A DNA stretch of 64,000 bases from Roseiarcus sp963759955 (lineage in GTDB: Bacteria; Pseudomonadota; Alphaproteobacteria; Rhizobiales; Beijerinckiaceae). The translations under genes were made by a program, and so were the position numbers. Shown in pieces: positions 42,492 to 50,956 of the stretch. Location of the stretch: the NCBI GenBank assembly GCA_963759955.1, contig CAVXCA010000090.1:15844-79843 (forward strand), read 5' to 3'. Within the stretch, counting starts at the first letter, position 1, and every line of letters begins with the position of its first letter. The notes beneath the pieces are model-generated. The model made no database searches. It worked only from the letters and a program-made list of their open reading frames with translations, and had not been told where the DNA came from.

Positions 42492-43541
42492 ATGCGAGGC
42501 ATGTTCGGATCCAACCTCACTCCCGAAGTTCTCTACGCGCTCGACGCCGAAGGCGCGTCGAGCGGCCCCGGCCAGCCCTCGTCGGCGGACGACGACGCCG
42601 CGCTCGACGCCTATTCGCGCGTCGTCACGGGGGTCGTCGAGCGCGTCGGCCCCAGCGTCGTGCGCATCGACGTCCGCCGCGAGGGCCGAAGCGCCGGCGC
42701 GGGCTCGGGCGTCATCATTTCGCCGGACGGCCTCGCGCTGACCAACAGCCACGTCGTGCAAGGCGCGCGCAGCGTCGCCCTGACCACCCTGGAGGGGCGC
42801 GAATTCCAGGCGCGCGTGCTCGGCGACGACCCCGACACCGACCTCGCGCTGCTTCGCGTCGACGAGAACGTCGCGTTGCCGGCGGCGCGGCTCGGCGACA
42901 GCTCGCGCTTGCGGCGCGGCCAGATCGCGATCGCGATCGGCAACCCGTTGGGCTTCGACGCGACGGTGACCGCCGGCGTCGTCTCGGCGCTCGGCCGCTC
43001 GCTGCAATCGCGCACCGGCCGGATGATCGAGGACGTCGTCCAGACGGACGCCGCGCTCAACCCAGGCAACTCCGGCGGGCCGCTCGTCTCCTCGGCCGGC
43101 GAGGTCATCGGCATCAACACCGCGATCATCATGGGCGCGCAGGGCATCTGCTTCGCGGTCGCCTCCAACACCGCCCATTTCGTCGCCGGCGAGATCGCCC
43201 GCCACGGCCGCGTGCGCCGCGCCTATATCGGCGTCGGCGCCGCGACGACGCCGATCCCGCGCCGCATCGCGCTGCGCCTCGGGCTCGCCCAGGCCAGCGG
43301 CGCGCGGCTCCTCAACGTCGACCAGAGCGGCCCCGCCGCGCACGCCGGCCTGCTGACGGGCGATCTGATCGTCGCGCTCGACGACAAGCCGGTGACCGGC
43401 GTCGCCGACCTGATGCGCCTGCTCGACGCCGACAAGATCGCCCGCACGGTGAGCGTCGACTTCATCCGTCGCTCCGAGCGGTTGCGGCTGTGGATAGGTC
43501 CGCAAGACCGCGCCCTGGCGGCGTTGCCGCGCGCGAGCTGA
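42492..43541 (+). CDS. leaderless trypsin-like serine protease with PDZ domain
   Basis: An HtrA/S1C-type protease of 349 residues. The triad is His87 (LTNSHVVQG), Asp117 (DPDTDLALL) and Ser194 (NPGNSGGPLVS); a PDZ domain covers about 255-335 (VDQSGPAAHAGLLTGDLIVAL). There is no signal peptide or membrane segment: the N-terminus is MRGMFGSNLTPEVLYALD and acidic, so it should act in the cytoplasm, unlike DegP. Only 34 bp separate it from the STAND gene, same strand, suggesting co-expression. No clear ribosome site is seen; ATG 42501 is an alternative start. Leaderless relatives also occur alone in Rhizobiales. Confidence 0.9.
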   Translation: MRGMFGSNLTPEVLYALDAEGASSGPGQPSSADDDAALDAYSRVVTGVVERVGPSVVRIDVRREGRSAGAGSGVIISPDGLALTNSHVVQGARSVALTTLEGREFQARVLGDDPDTDLALLRVDENVALPAARLGDSSRLRRGQIAIAIGNPLGFDATVTAGVVSALGRSLQSRTGRMIEDVVQTDAALNPGNSGGPLVSSAGEVIGINTAIIMGAQGICFAVASNTAHFVAGEIARHGRVRRAYIGVGAATTPIPRRIALRLGLAQASGARLLNVDQSGPAAHAGLLTGDLIVALDDKPVTGVADLMRLLDADKIARTVSVDFIRRSERLRLWIGPQDRALAALPRAS

Positions 43542-43561
43542 GCGCGGGCGTGGGAACAGGC

Positions 43562-43592
43562 TGTGGATAACCTGTGGATAAGCTGGGGATAA
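43562..43592. promoter_or_regulatory. three 11-bp-spaced DnaA-box-like 9-mers
   Basis: TGTGGATAA occurs at 43562-43570 and 43573-43581, both exact reverse complements of the consensus DnaA box TTATCCACA. A third copy with one change, TGGGGATAA, is at 43584-43592. Starts are exactly 11 bp apart. They fill the 60-bp gap between the converging protease and DedA genes, where no promoter is expected. Confidence 0.65.
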
Positions 43593-43601
43593 CTGGACGA
43601 T

Positions 43602-44249
43602 TCAGCGCGGCTTCGGCGCCACCAGCGGCCCCGGCAGCGCGGCCTCGGCTTCGGCCCGCAACAGCGCTTCATGATGGGCGACGAAGCGGCTGGCGACGAA
43701 AACGCCGATGAGGGCGGCGATCAGCGCGGCGAAGCCGACCGGACGGGCGTAATGCTCGAACGCTCGCCCGAGAAAAAAGCCGCCGAGCCCGAAGATGGTC
43801 GCCCAGACGACGCCGCCGAGCGCGTTGAAGAAAAGAAATCGCGGCCAGGGCAGATGATTGACGCCGGCGAGAAACGCCGCAAACGCCCGCAGCACCGCGA
43901 CGAAGCGGCCGAAGAACACGATCTTGCCGCCGTGGCGCTGAAATAGATATTGCGCGACCTTGAGCCGCCCTTCGTCGACACGGATGTAGTTTCCGTATCG
44001 GTAGACAAGCGGAAAGCCGAATTCGCGCCCGACCCAATAGCCGGCGTTGTCGCCGACGATCGCCGCCGCCGCCGCGCAGGCTATGACCAGGGCGATATGG
44101 AACTCGCCGCGCCCGGCGAACACCGCGGCGCTCACCAGCGCCGTTTCGCCCGGCATCGGCACCCCCGCGCTTTCCAGCGCGACCAGGGCGAAGATGGCGA
44201 AATAGCCGTATTGCGCAACCAGGAGATGCAGGTGGTGCAGAAACGGCAT
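43602..44249 (-). CDS. DedA-family (VTT domain) membrane protein
   Basis: A polytopic inner-membrane protein of 215 residues. The family signature is ESAGVPMPGETALVSAAVFA (residues 26-45), then NAGYWVGREFG, GGKIVFFGRFVAVLRAFAAF with the conserved arginines, and GGVVWATIFGLGGFFLG. DedA proteins contribute to membrane homeostasis, and several act as polyprenyl- or phospholipid transporters. The substrate cannot be deduced here. Confidence 0.92.
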   Translation of the reverse strand: MPFLHHLHLLVAQYGYFAIFALVALESAGVPMPGETALVSAAVFAGRGEFHIALVIACAAAAAIVGDNAGYWVGREFGFPLVYRYGNYIRVDEGRLKVAQYLFQRHGGKIVFFGRFVAVLRAFAAFLAGVNHLPWPRFLFFNALGGVVWATIFGLGGFFLGRAFEHYARPVGFAALIAALIGVFVASRFVAHHEALLRAEAEAALPGPLVAPKPR

Positions 44250-44291
44250 GGGCGAAGTCTCGGAGCGCGCGGGAATTGGCGCGCCCTCCTC

Positions 44292-44657
44292 TTACCCCAG
44301 CGCTCGCCCGCCGGTAAGCCGGCGCGCGTTGGCGCGCACGGTGCGATGGGCCGGGGCGAGCGCCGCCTCGGCGACATCGGCGAGGCCGTGCGCCGCGTCC
44401 TCGACGGTGCGCACGCCGCCGAACGCCGCGCTGACGAGAAAACTCCCCCATGCGATCTGCGCGGCGAACGCGCCCTCGACGGCGGCGGACAGCTTTTCGT
44501 GAACCATGCGCTGCGCTTCGCGCGCCTTCTCGCCCGAGAGATCGAAGCCCGGGATCAGCAGCCCGCGCGTGCGCGCGGCGATCGTCACCGCCGCGTCCGA
44601 GCCCGCCCGCGCCGTCGCCTTGGCCATCCGAACGCTTCGTCGCGTCAATCCGTGCAT
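44292..44657 (-). CDS. small hypothetical helical protein
   Basis: A 121-residue, Ala-rich, mostly helical protein (REAQRMVHEKLSAAVEGAFA, AQIAWGSFLVSAAFGGVRTV). The amphipathic pattern is loosely phasin-like, but no signature is secure. ATG 44657 (MHGLTRRSVRMAKATA) is supported by GGAGG 8 bp upstream. The longer upstream frame is not protein-like. It lies 42 bp upstream of dedA on the same strand and may share a transcript with it. Confidence 0.6.
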   Translation of the reverse strand: MHGLTRRSVRMAKATARAGSDAAVTIAARTRGLLIPGFDLSGEKAREAQRMVHEKLSAAVEGAFAAQIAWGSFLVSAAFGGVRTVEDAAHGLADVAEAALAPAHRTVRANARRLTGGRALG

Positions 44658-44787
44658 CGGCTGCCTCCGTGATTGCGGACCGCGCCGCTCCGGAAACGGA
44701 CGGCGCGCGCCTTGTTGCACCGCACAAAAACGCAATATGCGCTCGTCGTCCTCGCGTGACAAGGCCCGCAAGCCGGTTCGGGGACGA

Positions 44788-44818
44788 TTGACATCTTCCC
44801 TCGCACCCTCGTGATAGA
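44788..44818 (+). promoter_or_regulatory. sigma-70-like promoter for the DUF423 gene
   Basis: A consensus -35 hexamer TTGACA (44788-44793) is followed after 18 bp by TGATAG (44812-44817) as a weak -10. The DUF423 start codon lies about 30 bp further on. This is the clearest housekeeping promoter I noticed in the window. Confidence 0.45.
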
Positions 44819-44848
44819 GTGACAGAGGATCGTCGACGGAGCCCGCCA

Positions 44849-45214
44849 ATGCCCCAAGCCTCACGAAGTCTCGCGGCCCTCGCCGCCCTGATGGGCGCCG
44901 TCGGCGTCGCTATGGCGGCGCTGGCCGCCCACGCCGGCGGCGGCGAAGTCGGCGCGACGGCGGCGCTGTTCCTCATCCTGCACGCCGGCGCGCTCGTCGG
45001 CGTCAGCGCACACATGCGCGTCGGCGGCGACTTCGAATAGCTTTGCGATCGCCGGATTCGCGTTGGCGGCGGGCGCGATCCTGTTCAGCGGCGCGCTGGC
45101 GACGCACGTCTTCCTCGGCGTGCGGCTGCCCTTCGTCGCGCCGATCGGGGGCGGCGTGATGGTTCTTGCATGGCTCGCCCTGGCGATCGCTTTCGGCGCG
45201 GCTCGATCGTCTTG
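44849..45214 (+). pseudogene. DUF423 membrane protein, frameshifted
   Basis: The first frame begins MPQASRSLAALAALMGAVG and reaches the family's HALA-like segment (LFLILHAGALVGVSAHM), but stops at a TAG at 45038-45040. Shifted by one base, the frame continues SFAIAGFALAAGAILFSGAL, then PFVAPIGGGVMVLAWLALA, ending at TGA 45214: exactly the second half of a DUF423 (YgdD-like) four-helix membrane protein. Deleting one T near 45038 gives about 121 residues, the usual size. Function unknown in the family. Confidence 0.82.
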
Positions 45215-45387
45215 ACTTACGCCGACGATCTCGTTGAAAGGACCATCCGCCATGAGGCGGGGCACGGCGGCGCCGAGACGAGTGCTGAAATGATCGTTCC
45301 AAGAACGCTGACCCGAAAGGCGCCAAAAGGGCGCGCGGACGCTCCCGGACGTGGCCGGCTCGCCGCTGTCGACGAGCGAGCGGTTCG

Positions 45388-46465
45388 ATGAGCGGCGCGA
45401 TCTTTTTCGTCGTCGACGCGAAGTTTTTTCCGTTGGCGGCCATTCAGGCGGTTCGCGCCCTCGAAATGAGCGATCGCGAAATCGGCGTCCATGTCTTCGT
45501 CGACGGAAACGGCAGCGACGAGGTTCGGTTCGATCCGCAGGTCCTCGCCGAGTTCCTCCGGGCGCCTTCACTTGCATCGCGGCGAGTTGGCGCCTCTGAC
45601 GCCGGTAACGCTGCCGACGCCAAAAGCGTGGCCTCGCGAGATTTACGGGCGACTTTTCGCTCCGCAGGCCCTCGACGCCGATCGTCTGCTCTATCTCGAC
45701 GCCGACATCATCATCGACGGACCGCTCGACGAACTCTTTTCGCTCGACATGCGCGGGGCGGCGCTCGCCGCAACCTACGACGTCGCCATCGAAGTTTCAT
45801 TGGACCGAAACAGCCAGCATATTTGCGCCAAGGACCGGCCGGCCGGAGCGCGGTATTTCAATTCCGGCGCTCTGCTCATCGATCGCAAGCGCTGGCTCGA
45901 TCGCGACGTGGCGGGCCAAGCGCTGTCGTTTTTCCCCCAGCGCCGCGGCCTGGGCTTTGTCGATCAAGAGTTTCTCAACTTTCTCTTCCCGGATTGGCTG
46001 CCGCTCAGCCCGCGCTGGAACTGTCAAGTGACGTTTCTCGAAGCCGGTTTGCAGGAGGCGATCAATCCGCACGTCGTTCACGTCACCGGATTCGTGAAAC
46101 CGTGGCACCGTGAATTCGCCGATCAGTATCCGCTCTACGCCGAGAAGTACGCCTCGATGGTCGATGCGGCGCACGTCGATCTCGAACAATTGCCGCCGCT
46201 CATTCGCACCCCCGCCTTCAAACGGACGAAGCGATGGCGAATCAACCTGCATTTGCAGGTCTACAGATTGGGGATCGTGACCCGCCGGACGCGCGCCCAT
46301 CTGGCCGCCTGGCGCAACCGGCGCGCTCGGTTCATTGAATTCTTGTCCGCATCCGCTGAACAAGGCTTATTCGCCGACGCGTTCCGCTTCACGCCGACGC
46401 CCGCGTTGGAACCGCCGGACTTCGACGGCCGGACCTTCCGCGCACGGTCGACGGCACCGGCATGA
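45388..46465 (+). pseudogene. glycosyltransferase family 8-like protein, frameshifted
   Basis: Frame one starts MSGAIFFVVDAKFFPLAAIQ and reaches VLAEFLR. Near 45560-45562 a one-base slip moves the frame, which continues LHLHRGELAPLTPVTLP, then LDADRLLYLDADIIIDGPLD with the DxD metal/nucleotide-sugar motif. A GT8 acceptor region follows (RYFNSGALLIDRKRWLDRD, VDQEFLNFLF, HVTGFVKPWH). Removing one G in the ccggg run gives about 358 residues. It is likely a retaining sugar transferase acting on surface polysaccharide or LPS. Acceptor unknown. Confidence 0.85.
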
Positions 46466-46519
46466 CGGGCCTGCGCCCGTTCCCGCCACAAACCGAAGCC
46501 CGATTTTCACGCAAGCGCT

Positions 46520-48229
46520 CTAGTCTCGCACGAATTCGAACCGGTCGACGTCGACCAGCCCCTTGTCGGTGATCTTCAGGTGCGGGATCACCGGCAGCGG
46601 CAGGAAGGCCACTTGCAGGAACGGTTCGGCGAGAACGACGCCGAGGCTCTTGGCCGCCGCGCGCAGCGGGATCAGCGCCTTGTGCACATCCTCGAAGCTC
46701 AGCAAGCTCATCAGCCCGGCGACGGGCAAAGCGAGCTCGGCCAGCACCCGCCCGCCTTCGGCGACGACGAAACCGCCGTCGATCTCGATCAGCCGGTTGA
46801 CCGCGACCGCCATGTCCTTTTCGTCGGCGCCGACGACGGTAATGTTGTGGCTGTCGTGGCCGACGGAGGACGCGATGGCGCCGCGCTTCAGGCCGAATCC
46901 GTTGACGAAAGCGGTGGCGATATTGTCGTTGACGCCGTGACGCGCGACGACCGCGACCTTGATGAAATCACGATCGAGATCGATGCCGCGCAGGCCATTG
47001 GCGAACGGCAGAATTGCCGGCACGCGCTCGGTGATGATCTTGCCGGGAACGACGCCGATCGCCTGGGTCGAGGGCCCCTGCCCGCGCGCGGCAAAATCGC
47101 TCGCCGAGACCCGCCGCGCCTTGACGCTGTGACGGCCGACCGGCGCGACGACGCCGCGCGCGGCGAACAGCGCGGCGTCGACCATCCGCCCGCCCGTCAC
47201 CACGCTCGACACTGCGCAGGATTCGAGATCGTCGAGAACGACGAGATCGGCGCGCCAGCCCGGCGCGACGAGGCCGCGATCTTGGAAGCCGAAAATGCGC
47301 GCGGCGGAAATGGTCGCGGCGCGATAGGCGGCAAGCGGCGGCGCGCCGAGCTTGATCGCGGTGCGGATGATGAAGTCGAGATGGCCCTCTTCGGCGATGT
47401 CGAGCGGATTGCGATCGTCGGTGCAGAACGCGATGAACGGCGAAAGGCGCTCGGTGATGATGGGCGCCAGCGCGTGCAGGTCCTTGGAGACGGAGCCCTC
47501 GCGCACCAGGATCTGCATGCCCTTGGCGAGCTTTTCCAACGCCTCCGGCACGTTGGTCACCTCGTGATCGGTGCGAACGCCCGCGCTCAAGTAGCCGTTG
47601 AGATCGAGACCGCTGAGCAGCGGCGCGTGGCCGTCGATCGGGCGGCCTTGGAAGGCGGCGAGCTTGGCGAGACACGCGGGGTCGCGCGCGAGCACGCCGG
47701 GGAAATTCATGAATTCGGCGAGGCCCAGCACCTTGGGGTGACGCGACAGCGGCAACAGATCGTCGACCTCCAGCCGCGCGCCGGAGGTCTCGAGATGCGT
47801 CGCGGGAACGCAGCTCGAAAGCTGGACGCGCAAGTCCATCGCGGTCGCCATCGACGCGTCGAGGAAATAGCGCAGGCCGGCGACGCCCAGCACGTTGGCG
47901 ATTTCGTGCGGATCGCAGATCGCCGTGGTGACGCCGTGGGCGAGCACGCAGCGATCGAATTCGAGCGGCGTGATGAGCGAGGATTCGACGTGCAGATGGG
48001 TGTCGATGAAGCCGGGAACGACGATCTTGCCGGCGACGTCGACCTCGACCGCGCCGCGATAGTCGCCCATCGTTCCCACGATGCGGTCGTTGGCGATCGC
48101 GACGTCGCTCCTCGTCAGTTCGCCGGTGACGAGATCGAAGACCCGCCCGCCCTTGAGGACGAGATCGGCGCGCTCGAGACCGCGTCCCTGCGCGACGCAG
48201 CGGGCGAGATAGGCGGAGGCGTCGCTCAT
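46520..48229 (-). CDS. ade: adenine deaminase
   Basis: An amidohydrolase of 569 residues that converts adenine to hypoxanthine for purine salvage. Metal ligands are in GFIDTHLHVESS (residues 73-84), ICDPHEIANVLG, LGLAEFMNFPGV and FCTDDRNPLD. The C-terminal adenine deaminase domain has SSVGHDSHNITVVG. Length and order match bacterial Ade. It is oriented towards the GT8 gene and diverges from moaC across about 200 bp. Confidence 0.95.
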   Translation of the reverse strand: MSDASAYLARCVAQGRGLERADLVLKGGRVFDLVTGELTRSDVAIANDRIVGTMGDYRGAVEVDVAGKIVVPGFIDTHLHVESSLITPLEFDRCVLAHGVTTAICDPHEIANVLGVAGLRYFLDASMATAMDLRVQLSSCVPATHLETSGARLEVDDLLPLSRHPKVLGLAEFMNFPGVLARDPACLAKLAAFQGRPIDGHAPLLSGLDLNGYLSAGVRTDHEVTNVPEALEKLAKGMQILVREGSVSKDLHALAPIITERLSPFIAFCTDDRNPLDIAEEGHLDFIIRTAIKLGAPPLAAYRAATISAARIFGFQDRGLVAPGWRADLVVLDDLESCAVSSVVTGGRMVDAALFAARGVVAPVGRHSVKARRVSASDFAARGQGPSTQAIGVVPGKIITERVPAILPFANGLRGIDLDRDFIKVAVVARHGVNDNIATAFVNGFGLKRGAIASSVGHDSHNITVVGADEKDMAVAVNRLIEIDGGFVVAEGGRVLAELALPVAGLMSLLSFEDVHKALIPLRAAAKSLGVVLAEPFLQVAFLPLPVIPHLKITDKGLVDVDRFEFVRD

Positions 48230-48437
48230 CGCGCGCGCTTTGAAGCGAGGAACAGGGCGAGGTGGCGCATGATGTGTCTCCGACGAAAGAGGACCGCGGC
48301 GCCGACCAGTGTTTCAGGCTTGTCCGGCTTTCTCAAGGCCTATGTCCGCAGCCGCCGGGGCGCTCGCGCTAAACAGAGTTCGCAGCCCGGGAGAACGACG
48401 CCATTGCCACCGGCCGCGAAACTTGCTTGAAACGCGC

Positions 48438-48926
48438 ATGACTTCGCTCACTCACATCGGCGCCTCGGGCGAGGCGCGCATGGTCGACGTCTCCGAAAAG
48501 GACGCGACGACCCGCGTCGCCGTCGCCGAGGGGCGCGTCGCCATGAAACCCGAGACCCTGGCGCTGATCCTCTCGGGCGACGCCAAGAAGGGCGACGTGC
48601 TCGGCGCGGCGCGGATCGCCGGGATCATGGCGGCCAAACGGACGCACGAACTGATCCCGCTGTGCCACCCCATCGCCCTGACCAAGGTCTCGCTCGACCT
48701 CGAACCCGACGCGGCCCTGCCCGGCGTAATGGTGCGCGCCGAGGCCAAGACGCTGGGGCAGACCGGCGTCGAAATGGAGGCCCTGACCGCGGTCGCGGTC
48801 GCCTGCCTGACGATCTACGACATGGCCAAGGCGGTCGATCGCGGCATGCGCATAGAAGGCGTGCGGCTGATCGAGAAGCGCGGCGGCAAGTCGGGTGTTT
48901 GGCGCGCTCCCGAGTCCGCGCGATGA
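48438..48926 (+). CDS. moaC: cyclic pyranopterin monophosphate synthase MoaC
   Basis: A 162-residue molybdenum cofactor enzyme that acts after MoaA to form cyclic pyranopterin. Active-site segments include ARMVDVSEKDATTRVAVAEG, GDVLGAARIAGIMAAKRT, LIPLCHPIALTKV and the C-terminal LTIYDMAKAVDRGM with catalytic Lys/Asp. ATG 48438 gives the family start (MTSLTHIGASGEARMVDV). Its stop overlaps the moeA start as ATGA. Confidence 0.95.
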   Translation: MTSLTHIGASGEARMVDVSEKDATTRVAVAEGRVAMKPETLALILSGDAKKGDVLGAARIAGIMAAKRTHELIPLCHPIALTKVSLDLEPDAALPGVMVRAEAKTLGQTGVEMEALTAVAVACLTIYDMAKAVDRGMRIEGVRLIEKRGGKSGVWRAPESAR

Positions 48927-50158
48927 CGCGCGGCGGCTTGATTTCGGTCGAAGAGGCGCTCGCGCGCGTGCTCGCTTCGGCGCGCGAGCCGCTTGGCCAA
49001 GAAACCGTCGCGCTCGGCGAAGCGCTCGGCCGCACGCTCGCGCGCGATCTGCGCGCGTTGCGCACCCAGCCGCCGTTCGCCAATTCGGCGATGGACGGCT
49101 ATGCGCTGCGCGCCGCCGACGCGGCGACCGCGCCGACCCGCCTTCGGGTGATCGGCGAATCGGCGGCGGGCCACGCCTTCTCCGGCGTCGTCGGGGCGGG
49201 CGAGGCGGTGCGCATTTTCACCGGCGCGCCGATGCCCGAGGGCGCAGACGCCGTCGCCTTGCAGGAAGACGCGCAGCGCGAGGGCGCCGCAGTCACGCTG
49301 CGAGCCGGCGTTTCCCCCGGCGAAAACGTGCGGGCGCGCGGGTTCGACTTCGCGCAGGACGAAGCGATGCTTGCGGCGGGCCGGCGCCTCACCCCCCGCG
49401 ACGTCGCGCTCGCCGCCGCGGCCAACCACCCGAGCCTCGTCGTGCGCCGGCGCCCGCGCGTCGCCATTCTCGCCACTGGCGACGAATTGGTCGCCCCGGG
49501 GGCGGCGCTCGGCCCCGCCCAGATCGTCGCCTCCAACAATTTCGCCGTCGCCGGCATCGTCGTCGCGGCCGGCGGCGAGCCGATCGATCTCGGCATCGCT
49601 CTCGACGAACGAAACGCGCTGGCGCGCAGCCTCGCGCTCGCGCAGGAGGCGAAGGCCGACGTGCTGGTGACGCTCGGCGGCGCCTCGGTCGGCGATTACG
49701 ATCTGGTGCAGAAGGCGCTCGTCGAGGCCGGCATGGAGCTCGGCTTCTGGCGCATCGCCATGCGGCCCGGCAAACCGTTGATCCATGGCCGTCTCGGCGC
49801 GACGAGCGTTCTCGGCCTGCCCGGCAATCCGACCTCTTCGACGGTCTGCGCGCTGCTGTTCCTCAGGCCGTTGCTGCGCGCGCTGGTCGGCGACCCTGAG
49901 GCGGGCGCCGACCCGAGCGAACCGGCGCGCCTCGCCGTCCCCCTGCCCGCCAATGGCGTGCGCCAGGATTTCTTGCGCGCCACAGTGGCGCGCGACGGCG
50001 ACGGCGTCCTTCTCGCCAGCGCCGTACAAAAGCAGGATTCGTCACTCGTCAAAACGCTCGCGCGCGCCGACGCGCTCGTCGTGCGCCCGCCTTACGCGCC
50101 GCCAGCCGAGGCGGGCGAGGCCTGCCGCATCATCCGCTTCGCGGCGCTCGGGGCGTAG
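48923..50158 (+). CDS. moeA: molybdopterin molybdotransferase MoeA
   Basis: A protein of 411 residues that inserts molybdate into adenylylated molybdopterin. Visible family segments are PPFANSAMDGYALRA (about 51-65), IFTGAPMPEGADAV, VAILATGDELVAPG, VTLGGASVGDYD and the active-site loop VLGLPGNPTSS. It is translationally coupled to moaC. In many rhizobia lexA comes next; here a BON-domain gene is found in the opposite orientation. Confidence 0.96.
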   Translation: MTRGGLISVEEALARVLASAREPLGQETVALGEALGRTLARDLRALRTQPPFANSAMDGYALRAADAATAPTRLRVIGESAAGHAFSGVVGAGEAVRIFTGAPMPEGADAVALQEDAQREGAAVTLRAGVSPGENVRARGFDFAQDEAMLAAGRRLTPRDVALAAAANHPSLVVRRRPRVAILATGDELVAPGAALGPAQIVASNNFAVAGIVVAAGGEPIDLGIALDERNALARSLALAQEAKADVLVTLGGASVGDYDLVQKALVEAGMELGFWRIAMRPGKPLIHGRLGATSVLGLPGNPTSSTVCALLFLRPLLRALVGDPEAGADPSEPARLAVPLPANGVRQDFLRATVARDGDGVLLASAVQKQDSSLVKTLARADALVVRPPYAPPAEAGEACRIIRFAALGA

Positions 50159-50240
50159 CGCGGCCCGGCGCGAGGAGCCGGAGGCGCCGATCGATCAACG
50201 GGCTGCGCGTCCCATCGACGCAACCCGGCGACGATCCGCC

Positions 50241-50645
50241 TCATCCCGGCGCGGAATCCTCGGGCGACGGCATGAAGACTCCCGTCGCTTCGTCCATCCA
50301 GATCAGATGATCGTGCACGGCCTTGACGCCGGGCACGCCCTGCGCCGCCGCGCGCAACGCTTCGCGATGATGCTCGCTCGGAGTCGTCCCGCGAAATTCC
50401 ACCACGCCGTCGTGAACGCTGATACTGACCAACGCGTGGTGGGCCCCGCCTTCGGCGCCGAGCCGAGCGGAGATCGCCTTGCGGATTTCGGCGTCCTGAG
50501 GCGCCTCCTCCGTATCGCACGCCGTCAACAGGATGTCGGCAAGCGCGCGATGGAACGAATCCATCGCGGGCATGTCGCCGACCTGCGATTGAAGCGCGCG
50601 CCCGATTGCTCTGGCGATGTTCGAATCGAGCAGGATGTCGGCCAT
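50241..50645 (-). CDS. BON-domain protein
   Basis: A protein of 134 residues. The C-terminal half (about 50-125) fits a BON domain: an amphipathic helix, LVSISVHDGVVEFRGTTPSE, then a helix with ALRAAAQGVPGVKAVHDHL. The N-terminal 45 residues are helical and unassigned. No signal peptide is seen, so it is probably cytoplasmic, unlike OsmY. ATG 50645 has a strong GGAGGAGG site upstream. The gene is convergent with moeA. Confidence 0.8.
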   Translation of the reverse strand: MADILLDSNIARAIGRALQSQVGDMPAMDSFHRALADILLTACDTEEAPQDAEIRKAISARLGAEGGAHHALVSISVHDGVVEFRGTTPSEHHREALRAAAQGVPGVKAVHDHLIWMDEATGVFMPSPEDSAPG

Positions 50646-50956
50646 CTCGCACCTCCTCCCGTCCTCTGTCTTCTCGGCGCACGAATGTGCGCTCTTTTGG
50701 CCGGAAAGAGCAATTAATAATCGCTATGAAGGCGTTGAGGAAGCAGACGTCCAACCGTCCGGTCTCGACAGGGCGCGATTCCGGCCCCCGGTTTGATCGC
50801 CGCGAAGTAAAGAACTCAACGACTTGGTTTTGCGGCCGTTTTCGGTGCGCGCAAGCCAGGCGAAAGCTTCGACGGTTCTAAATGATGCGCGCCGCCGGAT
50901 CGGGCGATCAGCGCGGAATCAAACGGATTCCGATTGACGTCATTTAGGTCATCGCC
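50646..50956. other. divergent intergenic region without a gene
   Basis: This 311-bp gap lies between the divergent BON and TPR-sulfotransferase genes and must hold both promoters. It is less GC-rich near 50708-50725 (agcaattaataatcgc). A perfect 8-bp palindrome TGACGTCA occurs at 50936-50943, 13 bp before the sulfotransferase start, and could be a regulator half-site or chance. I see no gene or RNA. Confidence 0.4.

Noticed and set aside
42492..43541. Periplasmic DegP/DegQ assignment for the protease
   Set aside because: No signal peptide or membrane anchor at the N-terminus; only one PDZ domain is present.
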